DNA of 64,000 bases from contig CAVRZD010000006.1 in assembly GCA_963725645.1 (NCBI GenBank), positions 496,001-560,000 of the forward strand, given 5' to 3'. Position 1 is the stretch's first letter; each line of letters opens with the position of its first letter. This stretch comes from JALYZC01 sp963725645. GTDB lineage: Bacteria > Actinomycetota > Thermoleophilia > Solirubrobacterales > Solirubrobacteraceae. Positions 57,929 through 64,000 of the stretch are shown in pieces. The notes beneath the pieces were generated by a model. That model saw nothing but the letters and a program-made list of their open reading frames with translations, searched no databases and was not told the origin of the DNA. Made by a program: the position numbers and the translations under genes.

Positions 57929-58972
57929 CTATCGGTGCCGCTTCGGCGGGCGCTTGAACTTCACCCGCGAGGAGTACGTCTTCCCGCCGATCGTCGCGCT
58001 GGCGGTGAGCGTCAGCGACGAGCGCCGTCCGAGCTTGCGCCTGCCGGCTCGGTTGAGGCCGACCTTGATGGTCTTCCTCTTCCGGGCCTTGATGGAGAAG
58101 CGCGTGCTGCCGTAGACCGTCACCTTCTTGGTCTTCGCGGCGCGCAGTCCGGTCGTCTGGTCGGTGAGCTTCAGCGTGCCGTTGCAGGCGGTGGTGAGCA
58201 CGCAGGTCAGCGGGACCGCCGCCGTGGTGCCGAGGAGCTGGCCGCCCGTGGGGATGGTCAGCGGGCGGAGCGCGCCGCCACCACCGCCGCCTCCGCCGGT
58301 CCCGCCACCGCCACCACCGCCACCGCCGCCGCCCACGTCGAGGTCGGCGTTCATCATCACGTGGTAGCCGACGTAGCCCCCGACGAGAATCGGGTTGGGA
58401 CTCGGCGCCGGTGTGGTCTGCGGACTGGGCGCGGGGACGATGGGGGAGTAGAAGCTCGACCCGTCGGCATTCGCGGGGATCGGCACGTTCGGCGCGAGGA
58501 CCGAGAGGGCGAGGAAGTCACCGCGGGCGTTGGTGGTGAAGTCGTTCGAGGGGGGCGTGGGGTCCTCGACCATCGTCAGCGACGTGGCGACGGGCGTGAC
58601 GGTGTTGGCGGCCGCGTTGAAGATCGGGCCGTACTGCTCGACGAAGCAGCACGCGAAGTACGGATGCCCCGGGTCCCCGGCCTTGTTCTGGTAGAGCGAG
58701 CGCATGACCACGACCTGCATCGGCCCGCCGACGGAGCCTGCCTTGACGCGCACCGCCGTGACCGTGCCACTGGCGGGCGCGTAGAACGTCGGACCGGGGG
58801 GGCCGGAGAAGATCGCGCAGGTGCTCGCGTTGAAGCCCGTCGCGCAGGTATACGGGTTGTTCGTGGGCGCGTTGAGGTCGGCGCCGAAGGTCACCGCGCT
58901 CGCGTTCGCGGCGCACAGGCCGAGGCCACCGAGGGCGGCGATGGAGGCGATCAGGGCAATCCGTGCGCGCAT
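57929..58972 (-). CDS. Exported protein with poly-glycine linker
   Basis: The 347-residue product has a signal peptide (about 1-26, LCAANASAV). An N-terminal beta domain (27-200) has paired Cys (PYTCATGFNASTCAIF, FACCFVEQYG), then a Pro-rich stretch. A poly-Gly linker (two tracts of about 11 and 8 Gly with one Thr between, about 213-233) is encoded by 58279-58333. The C-terminal domain (240-347) is beta-rich and Lys/Arg-rich (TRFSIKARKRKTIKVGLNRA), the same kind of end module as in the plastocyanin-like protein at 55387. ATG 58972 is taken from the signal peptide; the frame is open to 59008. Convergent with the previous gene (6 bases). Confidence 0.65.
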   Translation of the reverse strand: MRARIALIASIAALGGLGLCAANASAVTFGADLNAPTNNPYTCATGFNASTCAIFSGPPGPTFYAPASGTVTAVRVKAGSVGGPMQVVVMRSLYQNKAGDPGHPYFACCFVEQYGPIFNAAANTVTPVATSLTMVEDPTPPSNDFTTNARGDFLALSVLAPNVPIPANADGSSFYSPIVPAPSPQTTPAPSPNPILVGGYVGYHVMMNADLDVGGGGGGGGGGGTGGGGGGGGALRPLTIPTGGQLLGTTAAVPLTCVLTTACNGTLKLTDQTTGLRAAKTKKVTVYGSTRFSIKARKRKTIKVGLNRAGRRKLGRRSSLTLTASATIGGKTYSSRVKFKRPPKRHR

Positions 58973-59067
58973 GAGTTCTGCGGGCGCCTCCGAGCCCGCT
59001 GACTTCATGCTAGAAGGTGGTCGGACGGCGCGTCAAGGAGCCGCGACGGCCCTCGTAAGCTGTTGGC

Positions 59068-59919
59068 GTGCCCGAGCTGCCCGAGGTCGAGATCACCGCC
59101 CGCCGCCTGGGCGCTGCGCTGCAGCGCGCGGAGATCGAGTCCGCGCTGGCGCCGGGGGTCAACGCGCTGAAGACGTATGACCCGCCGCTGTCCGCGCTCG
59201 AGGGCGCGACGATCGGCGGCGTACGCCGGCGCGGCAAGCACCTGATCGTGGACGTCGCCGGCGACGAGCCGCTCGCGCTGCTCCTGCATCTGATGTCCGC
59301 CGGCCGCCTGCAGCTGTTCGACAAGCGCGCCGGGCCGCGCGACCGGACGTCACGGATGCTCGTGCGCGTCGCCGGCGGCCGCGAGCTGCGGCTGCGGGAA
59401 TTCGGGACCAAGCAGCGCGCGTGGGTCAAGCTGCTGCGCGCCGACGCGCTCGACGACGACGACGCGCTCGCCGCCCTCGGCCCGGAGGCGTGGCCCGACC
59501 CGCCGCCGTTCGAGGAGCTGCTGACCGAGCCGCGGCCGCTGCATTCGCTGCTCCGCGACCAGCACGTCCTCACCGGGATCGGCCGCTCGTGGGTCGACGA
59601 GATCCTCTGGACCGCCCAGCTCTCGCCGTTCAAGCGCGCCGACGACCTCGTTCCGCTCGAGGCCCAGCGCCTCCGCGAGGCCACGGTCGAGCGGCTCGGC
59701 GGGGCGCTCGACCACTACGAGGAGACGATTGAGCTGCCGATCCCGGACAAACTGCCGATGCCACTGCTGGTGCACCGTCAGCAGGGGGAGCCGTGCCCGC
59801 GGTGCGGCACGACGCTCGAGGCCGTCCACTACGAGGACTACGTGATGACCTACTGCCCGCAGTGCCAGACGGAGGGGCGAGTTCTCAAGGACCGGCGCCT
59901 GTCCCGACTGCTGAAGTGA
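59068..59919 (+). CDS. mutM: Formamidopyrimidine-DNA glycosylase (Fpg/MutM)
   Basis: This 283-residue Fpg/Nei-type glycosylase begins MPELPEVEITARRLG with Pro1 (after Met removal) as nucleophile and the Glu2 acid. HLMSAGRLQLF follows; the H2TH region lies at about 150-200 (LLRDQHVLTGIGRSWVDEIL). The zinc finger is PCPRCGTTLEAVHYEDYVMT and CPQC. It excises oxidised purines such as 8-oxoguanine and nicks the abasic site. The start is GTG 59068, six bases after TAAGCT. The bcp gene follows after 21 bases with GAAAGG before it, so an oxidative-stress pair is plausible. Confidence 0.9.
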   Translation: MPELPEVEITARRLGAALQRAEIESALAPGVNALKTYDPPLSALEGATIGGVRRRGKHLIVDVAGDEPLALLLHLMSAGRLQLFDKRAGPRDRTSRMLVRVAGGRELRLREFGTKQRAWVKLLRADALDDDDALAALGPEAWPDPPPFEELLTEPRPLHSLLRDQHVLTGIGRSWVDEILWTAQLSPFKRADDLVPLEAQRLREATVERLGGALDHYEETIELPIPDKLPMPLLVHRQQGEPCPRCGTTLEAVHYEDYVMTYCPQCQTEGRVLKDRRLSRLLK

Positions 59920-59940
59920 TCCCCCCGAAAGGACGGCCTG

Positions 59941-60402
59941 ATGATCGAGCCCGGCGACGCGGCCCCCGACTTCACCCTCCCCGACCAGGACGGCAAGCCC
60001 GTCGCGCTGTCGCAGCTGCGGGGGAGGACCCTCGTCCTGTACTTCTACCCCAAGGCCGACACACCGGGCTGCACGGCGCAGGCCTGCGGGGTCCGCGACC
60101 ACGCCGCCGACTACGACGCCGCAGGCGCGGTCGTCCTTGGTGTCTCGCGCGACCCGGTCGCGCGGTTGCGCGCGTTCGCCGACAAGCACGGCCTCGAGTT
60201 CCCCCTGCTCTCCGACGAGGACCACGCCGTGGCCGAGGCCTATGGCGTGTGGGTGGAGAAGTCGATGTACGGCCGCAAGTTCTTCGGGAACGAGCGCACG
60301 ACGTTCGTGATAGACGGGGACGGCGTCGTGCGCGAGGTGCTGCGCAAGGTCAAGCCGGCCCAGCACGACAAGCTCGTGCTCGGGGCGCTGGCCGCGGCGT
60401 AG
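59941..60402 (+). CDS. bcp: Thioredoxin-dependent peroxiredoxin, Bcp type
   Basis: The 153-residue product shows GDAAPDFTLPDQDGKPVALS, then YFYPKADTPGCTAQACGVRD, with the peroxidatic Cys (about 46) and the resolving Cys five residues later, the 1-Cys/2-Cys alpha layout of Bcp/PrxQ. SRDPVARLRAFADKHGLEFP and KFFGNERTTFVIDGDG are also standard. It reduces hydroperoxides with thioredoxin in the cytosol. It sits directly behind the Fpg gene. Its last 53 bases overlap the end of the convergent methyltransferase gene. Confidence 0.92.
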   Translation: MIEPGDAAPDFTLPDQDGKPVALSQLRGRTLVLYFYPKADTPGCTAQACGVRDHAADYDAAGAVVLGVSRDPVARLRAFADKHGLEFPLLSDEDHAVAEAYGVWVEKSMYGRKFFGNERTTFVIDGDGVVREVLRKVKPAQHDKLVLGALAAA

Positions 60403-61108
60403 CCGCGAAGCCCGCCCAGCCGGCGGGGAAGCGCGGGCGCCGGCCGTAGCCGCCGAGCGCCTCGGCGGCGAATCCCGCGGCGGCGAGCTCGGCGAGCACC
60501 GTCCCGCGGCCGAACAGGCGCAGCCGGTGGACCTCGTCGCTGCGCCGCCACGCGCGGCCGCTGCGCCGGAACACCGCGATCTCCCTGGTCAGCTCGCGGC
60601 GCCCCCGGTCCTCGGCGACCTCCACGCACAGCAGCCAGCCGTCGTCCTCGTGCCACGTCCGCCGCGGGCGGGCCCCGGCGCGGCCCGGCCCGGCGACATC
60701 GAAGATCAGCAGTCCGCCGGGCTCCAGCGCGGCGTGGACGCGCCGAAGCACGCGCCGCAGGCCGCGCGGCGGCGCGCCGTAGTTGAGGACCTCGCCGAGC
60801 GCGGTGACCGCGGCGCACGGCGGCAGGTCCACGTCGTACGCCGAGCCCCGCACGAACCGCGCCTCCGGCGCGCGGCGGCGGGCGAGGGCCAGCAGGTCGG
60901 CGGAGACGTCGACGCCGAGCACGTCGTGGCCGGCGTCGAGGAGCGCACGAGCCCAGATCCCGCTCCCGCAGCCCAGGTCGACGACGAGCCCGTCGCGGAT
61001 GCCGGCGCGGCGAAGCCGGTGCAGCAGGCCCGGAGCGGCGTCGCGGGCGAAGTCGCCGAACCCGGCGTCGTGGACATGGGCGAGGTCGCGGGCGTAGAAC
61101 GGAGCCAC
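60350..61108 (-). CDS. Class I SAM-dependent methyltransferase
   Basis: From GTG 61108 the protein has 252 residues. VAPFYARDLAHVHDAGFGDF is the opening; VVDLGCGSGIWARALLDAGH (about 44-63) binds SAM; GVDVSADLLALARRRAPEAR and ALEPGGLLIFDVAGPG follow. RTWHEDDGWLLCVEVAEDRG is a strand pattern seen in small-molecule methyltransferases of the Methyltransf_25/11 type. No substrate can be named. The longer open frame to 61576 lies inside the neighbouring membrane protein gene and has no such pattern. It begins 10 bases after the membrane protein stop, probably one operon. Confidence 0.75.
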   Translation of the reverse strand: MAPFYARDLAHVHDAGFGDFARDAAPGLLHRLRRAGIRDGLVVDLGCGSGIWARALLDAGHDVLGVDVSADLLALARRRAPEARFVRGSAYDVDLPPCAAVTALGEVLNYGAPPRGLRRVLRRVHAALEPGGLLIFDVAGPGRAGARPRRTWHEDDGWLLCVEVAEDRGRRELTREIAVFRRSGRAWRRSDEVHRLRLFGRGTVLAELAAAGFAAEALGGYGRRPRFPAGWAGFAATPRPAPRARACRAGPA

Positions 61109-61118
61109 TCGCCGGACA

Positions 61119-62390
61119 CTACGGGCAGCGCGGCCGGTCCCGCCCGGCCGCATCGCGGAGGTGCCGGAACGTCGAGGCGTGTAGGAGGATGAACTGGTCG
61201 GGCTGGTCATCCGGCATGCCGCGGCGGGCGAGGAAGGCGAGGTAGGGGGGACCGGAGTAGGCCTCGCCCTGCGGGCAGGCGCGGGCGGCGGCCACCCGGC
61301 GATCCACGGCGTCGGACCCGAGCACCCAGCCGGGCGCGGTCTTCGCCAGCGGGCGGCCGTACAGCGCGGGGTCGCCCGGGGAGGCCAGCAGCGAGCCGAC
61401 CTCGACCGCCCCGAGCAGCGCGCCGGCCGCGGCGGCGGCCAGCGCCGCGCGCGCACGCGCCTCCCACAGCGCGACCGCCCCGAAGGCCGCCAGCGCGAGC
61501 GCCGGCGGCTCGGCCACGACCAGGACGTTGAGGTAGCTGCCCTGCTTGAGCAGCGTGCCCAGGACGAGCAGCGCACCCGCCAGCGCGCCCAGCAGGGCGC
61601 GCAGCAGCGTCGGGTCCGCGGCGCGCGAGCGCAGCGCGACCGCGCCCGCGACAGGCACGGCGAACGGCAGCAGGTTCCAGGCCGCCTGGGCCCACAGCCC
61701 GGCGACGTCCCCGATCGTGGCGAACCCGGTCTGCGCCTGGGCGGTCACGGTGCCCCGGACCAGCGGGGAGCCGAACGCGATCAGCGCGATCGCCGCCGCC
61801 AAGCCGCCGGCCGCGAGCAGTCCGGCGACGTAGCCACGGCGCCGGACCGCGATCGCGATTCCGACCGCCGGCAGCGCGTAGGCGAGCTTGCAGGCCGCGG
61901 CCAGCGCGCCGAGCGCCCCGCCGACCGCGGCGGCCCGGCTCGACCGCGCGCCGAGCAGCGCCGCGCCGATCACGAGCGGGGCGGCCAGCGTCTCGGGGGT
62001 GAGGAGGGCGTGGTCGTGCAGCGCCAGCGGCGTCAGCAGCGCGACCAGACCCGCCGCCACGGCGGCGCCGCGCCGCGCGGTCAGCCGCCAGGTCGCGGCG
62101 AGCACGAGCGCGGCGGTCACGAGGTCCACGAGGCTCAGGCCCACCCGCAGCGCGTCGAGCGAATCGTGCACGGCGAGCACCAGCGCGCCCGCGTAGAAGA
62201 CCGGCGGCGGCTGCGCCGCGGCGACGTCGCGGTAGAGGTCGTGGCCGCGCAGGACGAGCCGCGCGCTGAGCGCGTACACCCCGTCGGAGTAGCTCCAATA
62301 GGCGTCGCCCTGCCAGACCCGCAGCGCCACGAGCAGCGCGATCCCGCCGAGCAGGAAGACGGCGACCGCGCGCCAGCCGAGCCCATTCAT
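61119..62390 (-). CDS. Polytopic membrane protein, GT-C/DUF2029-like glycosyltransferase
   Basis: The 423-residue product has about ten to eleven hydrophobic helices. The first extracytoplasmic loop after TM1 reads GDAYWSYSDGVYALSARLVL and RDVAAAQPPPVFYAGALVLA, the acidic-loop pattern of polyprenyl-sugar-using GT-C enzymes (arabinofuranosyl/mannosyltransferase type). A short soluble C-terminus (about 370-423) with two Cys follows. A role in transfer of a sugar to cell-envelope glycans is a family-level inference. ATG 62390 is chosen because the first membrane helix follows at once. Same direction as, and 10 bases ahead of, the methyltransferase; divergent from the flippase gene (44 bases). 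Confidence 0.7.
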   Translation of the reverse strand: MNGLGWRAVAVFLLGGIALLVALRVWQGDAYWSYSDGVYALSARLVLRGHDLYRDVAAAQPPPVFYAGALVLAVHDSLDALRVGLSLVDLVTAALVLAATWRLTARRGAAVAAGLVALLTPLALHDHALLTPETLAAPLVIGAALLGARSSRAAAVGGALGALAAACKLAYALPAVGIAIAVRRRGYVAGLLAAGGLAAAIALIAFGSPLVRGTVTAQAQTGFATIGDVAGLWAQAAWNLLPFAVPVAGAVALRSRAADPTLLRALLGALAGALLVLGTLLKQGSYLNVLVVAEPPALALAAFGAVALWEARARAALAAAAAGALLGAVEVGSLLASPGDPALYGRPLAKTAPGWVLGSDAVDRRVAAARACPQGEAYSGPPYLAFLARRGMPDDQPDQFILLHASTFRHLRDAAGRDRPRCP

Positions 62391-62421
62391 GGCCGCGGGA
62401 TGATAGGGCTGGCGCCTCGCG

Positions 62422-62427
62422 TACCGT
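62422..62427 (+). promoter_or_regulatory. -10 hexamer TACCGT of the MprF-type flippase gene
   Basis: TACCGT lies seven bases before GTG 62435, with no Shine-Dalgarno sequence, in the 44-base space between divergent membrane-protein genes. Confidence 0.35.
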
Positions 62428-62434
62428 ATGGCGC

Positions 62435-63418
62435 GTGGCCACAACGCCCGTATACGCGGCGTCGTTCATCAGCTCGGTCGAGGAATTCTTCGGGCAGTTC
62501 GCGGAGGTCGGCTGGCTCTCGCTCCTGCTCGGCTGCGCGTTCTTCGGCGGCTTCTTGACGCTGCGTTCGCGCGCCTGCTTCAACGTGCTGCGGGCGGCGT
62601 ACCCCACCGAGCGCTTCCAGTGGCGCAACATCTGGGGCGCCTACGTCGCCGCCTACGGGGTCAACATGGTGTTCCCCGCGCGGTTCGGAAACATCGTCCG
62701 CCTCTTCCTGACGAAGACGTCGATCCCGAACTCGTCATACCCCGCGGTCGCATCGAGTTTCCTCGTGGACACCGTGTTCGACTTGACCGTGGCGGTGCCG
62801 ATCCTCATCTTCGCCTTCACGCAGGGCGTGTTCCCCAAGCCGCCGGACTTCTCCAAGCTCAGCGCGTTCGACCTCTCCTACCTCGCCGCCCACCCGCAGT
62901 TCACGCTCTTCCTGCTCACGTTCCTGGTCGTGCTCGTGCTCGTGCTCTTCGCCTTCCTGTCGGTGCGCGTGCGCGCGTTCTGGGCGCGCGTGCGCCAGGG
63001 AGTGACGATCCTGACCGACCGCCGCCGCTACCTCCGCGAGGTCTGGTCGGTGCAGGCCGTGGCGTGGTTCTCGCGGTTCGGGGCGTTCTGGTGCTTCCTC
63101 GACGCCTTCCACGTCGGCGGCTCCGTGCGCAACGTGCTGCTCGTCTACGGCGTCGCGGCGGTCTCGTCGCTGGTCCCCCTCACGCCGGGGGGCGCCGGCG
63201 TGCAGCAGGCGCTGCTCGTGAAGGTGTTCGCGGGTTCGGCGACCGGCGCGACCGTCGCCGCGTACTCGGTCGGCCAGCAGATCGCGATCGCCGCCTTCAG
63301 CGCCGGCCTCGGCTTCGTCGCGCTCGCGCTGGTGTTCCGGATGCGCTCGTTCAAGGAGGTCATCCGCCGCGGTCGCGAGGACCGCGACGCCCAGCAGGCC
63401 GCCGAGGCGGCAACGTAG
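62435..63418 (+). CDS. Lysylphosphatidylglycerol synthase transmembrane (flippase-like) family protein
   Basis: This is a 327-residue membrane protein with seven or eight helices (UPF0104/MprF N-terminal fold). FQWRNIWGAYVAAYGVNMVFPARFGNIVRL contains the conserved Asn/Pro-Arg-Gly-type segment, and PLTPGGAGVQQALLV is the family's PGGxG motif. Such proteins move lipids across the membrane; the catalytic synthase domain of MprF is absent here. GTG 62435 is the start. It lies back to back with a GT-C-like membrane protein, and both may belong to envelope lipid-sugar assembly. Confidence 0.82.
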   Translation: MATTPVYAASFISSVEEFFGQFAEVGWLSLLLGCAFFGGFLTLRSRACFNVLRAAYPTERFQWRNIWGAYVAAYGVNMVFPARFGNIVRLFLTKTSIPNSSYPAVASSFLVDTVFDLTVAVPILIFAFTQGVFPKPPDFSKLSAFDLSYLAAHPQFTLFLLTFLVVLVLVLFAFLSVRVRAFWARVRQGVTILTDRRRYLREVWSVQAVAWFSRFGAFWCFLDAFHVGGSVRNVLLVYGVAAVSSLVPLTPGGAGVQQALLVKVFAGSATGATVAAYSVGQQIAIAAFSAGLGFVALALVFRMRSFKEVIRRGREDRDAQQAAEAAT

Positions 63419-63425
63419 TTCGACG

Positions 63426-63692
63426 CTACTGCAGGCCCTGGCGGGCTTCGCGCACCAGTGTGACCGCCTCGGGAAAGACGATCGCGATGACCGAGCGGAT
63501 CTGCTGGGCCTGCTGCTCGACGTCGCCCTGGAGGTTGACGCGGTTGACCGCGGCCACCGTCAGCTCGACCGCCAGCTTGATCGCGTTGTCGGCCCACGCG
63601 AGCTGCTGCTGACCCTGGAGCTGCTCGGCGAACTCGGCCAGCCGCCGCTGCATCTCCTCCGGGTCGCCGAACATGCCGCCGAAGCCTTCCAT
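63426..63692 (-). CDS. Small helical protein of unknown function
   Basis: The 88-residue product reads EGFGGMFGDPEEMQRRLAEF, then AEQLQGQQQLAWADNAIKLA and AVNRVNLQGDVEQQAQQIRS, a nearly all-helical chain with a Gln-rich stretch. I recognise no family. Its ATG lies only 20 bases from the divergent ATG of the last gene, and the stop is 8 bases from the flippase stop. The tight fit between two good genes supports it being real. Possible coiled-coil or complex subunit. Confidence 0.5.
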   Translation of the reverse strand: MEGFGGMFGDPEEMQRRLAEFAEQLQGQQQLAWADNAIKLAVELTVAAVNRVNLQGDVEQQAQQIRSVIAIVFPEAVTLVREARQGLQ

Positions 63693-63712
63693 CCCCTCGT
63701 AGGCTAGCGCCC

Positions 63713-64000
63713 ATGGCCATCGTGGAAGGCGCGGGCGTCGCGCTCGCCTGCTTCGAGCGCGGATCGGGCCCGGCGGTGCTGCTCGTCCACGGCATGGCCG
63801 ACCGCGCCGCGGGCTGGGAGGGCACGGCCGAGACGCTCGCCGCGGGCGCGCGCGCCATCGCCTACGACCGCCGCGGCTACGGCGGCTCCGGGGCGCCCGA
63901 GCCGTACGAGCGCACGACCGTCGAGGAGCAGGCGGAGGACGCCGCCGCCCTGCTGGGCGCGCTCGACGCCGTCCCCGCCGTGCTGTGCGGGCGCGACTTC
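63713..64000 (+). CDS. Alpha/beta-fold hydrolase, 5' part (cut by window edge)
   Basis: The first 96 residues are visible: MAIVEGAGVALACFERGSGP, then VLLVHGMADRAAGWEG (oxyanion segment) and IAYDRRGYGGSGAPEPYERT, the standard opening of alpha/beta hydrolases. VLCGRDF at the edge is where the nucleophile elbow (GxSxG) should come next; CGRD in place of GHS is odd, but the segment is incomplete. TAGGCT (63700-63705), seven bases before the ATG, is a likely leaderless -10. Function undetermined. Confidence 0.75.
   Translation, partial: MAIVEGAGVALACFERGSGPAVLLVHGMADRAAGWEGTAETLAAGARAIAYDRRGYGGSGAPEPYERTTVEEQAEDAAALLGALDAVPAVLCGRDF

Overview
The window is strongly GC-rich DNA with dense, mostly leaderless or closely spaced genes. 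Its gene content points to a high-GC actinobacterium, most likely of the Thermoleophilia/Solirubrobacterales type. The supporting families are a DUF2277 protein, a bifunctional-type dCTP deaminase, a WS/DGAT acyltransferase, a DUF4242 nickel-binding-like protein, paired DUF1800/DUF1501 exported proteins, an ECF sigma factor with a fused anti-sigma-like tail, and many exported proteins with beta-rich C-termini. This placement is inference; no rRNA or complete tRNA gene was seen to anchor it.

Region 1 (1-13.6 kb) is an accessory zone. It holds the 3' end of a secreted protein, an L,D-transpeptidase whose 3' end is copied in a perfect 202-bp tandem duplication, a secreted glycoside hydrolase, an XRE regulator remnant, an exported protein of unknown function, an alpha/beta hydrolase, a catechol O-methyltransferase-like enzyme, an Ala/Lys-rich nucleoid-type protein, an IS110-family element with a structured leader, and a large LuxR-family (LAL) regulator. 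Through this zone runs a dispersed ~132-bp element. It has paired GGTACC boxes, an imperfect palindrome, a (GGGGAC)n tract, and a perfect tRNA T-arm plus 3' acceptor strand. Three full copies and partial copies occur; they look like left-over attachment sites of tRNA-targeting integrative elements, or a tRNA-derived repeat family. This is the strongest candidate for something undescribed.

Region 2 (13.6-31 kb) is mainly oxidative metabolism: an FAD monooxygenase, a flavin-dependent halogenase-like enzyme, two tandem PQQ-type sugar dehydrogenases followed by a metallo-beta-lactamase-fold hydrolase, a membrane-tethered ECF sigma factor, two aldehyde dehydrogenases, an iron alcohol dehydrogenase, an SDR, an SCP2 sterol-carrier protein and a ZIP metal transporter with a DtxR/IdeR-like box.

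Region 3 (31-43.5 kb) is ordinary chromosome: a nucleotide-sugar-type epimerase, a calcium-binding repeat protein, a PNPOx-fold protein, DUF779, NUDIX, rubredoxin, a GerW-like protein, bioA, a GNAT, citrate synthase, dcd, WS/DGAT, and a PfkB kinase diverging from a quinone oxidoreductase.

Region 4 (43.5-64 kb) contains a DEAD-box helicase, a cyclophilin, the exported DUF1800/DUF1501 pair, two membrane proteins of unknown role, another aldehyde dehydrogenase, an EamA transporter, a HAD phosphatase and an aminoglycoside-phosphotransferase-like kinase, a plastocyanin-like protein, SixA, a TetR regulator with its own operator, Fpg/MutM, Bcp peroxiredoxin, a methyltransferase, a GT-C-like membrane protein and an MprF-type flippase. 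Four genes between 42.6 and 55.3 kb are broken by what is in each case a net single extra base, which looks more like sequence error than biology. Many genes start 6-11 bases after a TANNNT hexamer with no Shine-Dalgarno sequence, the arrangement known for leaderless actinobacterial mRNAs.
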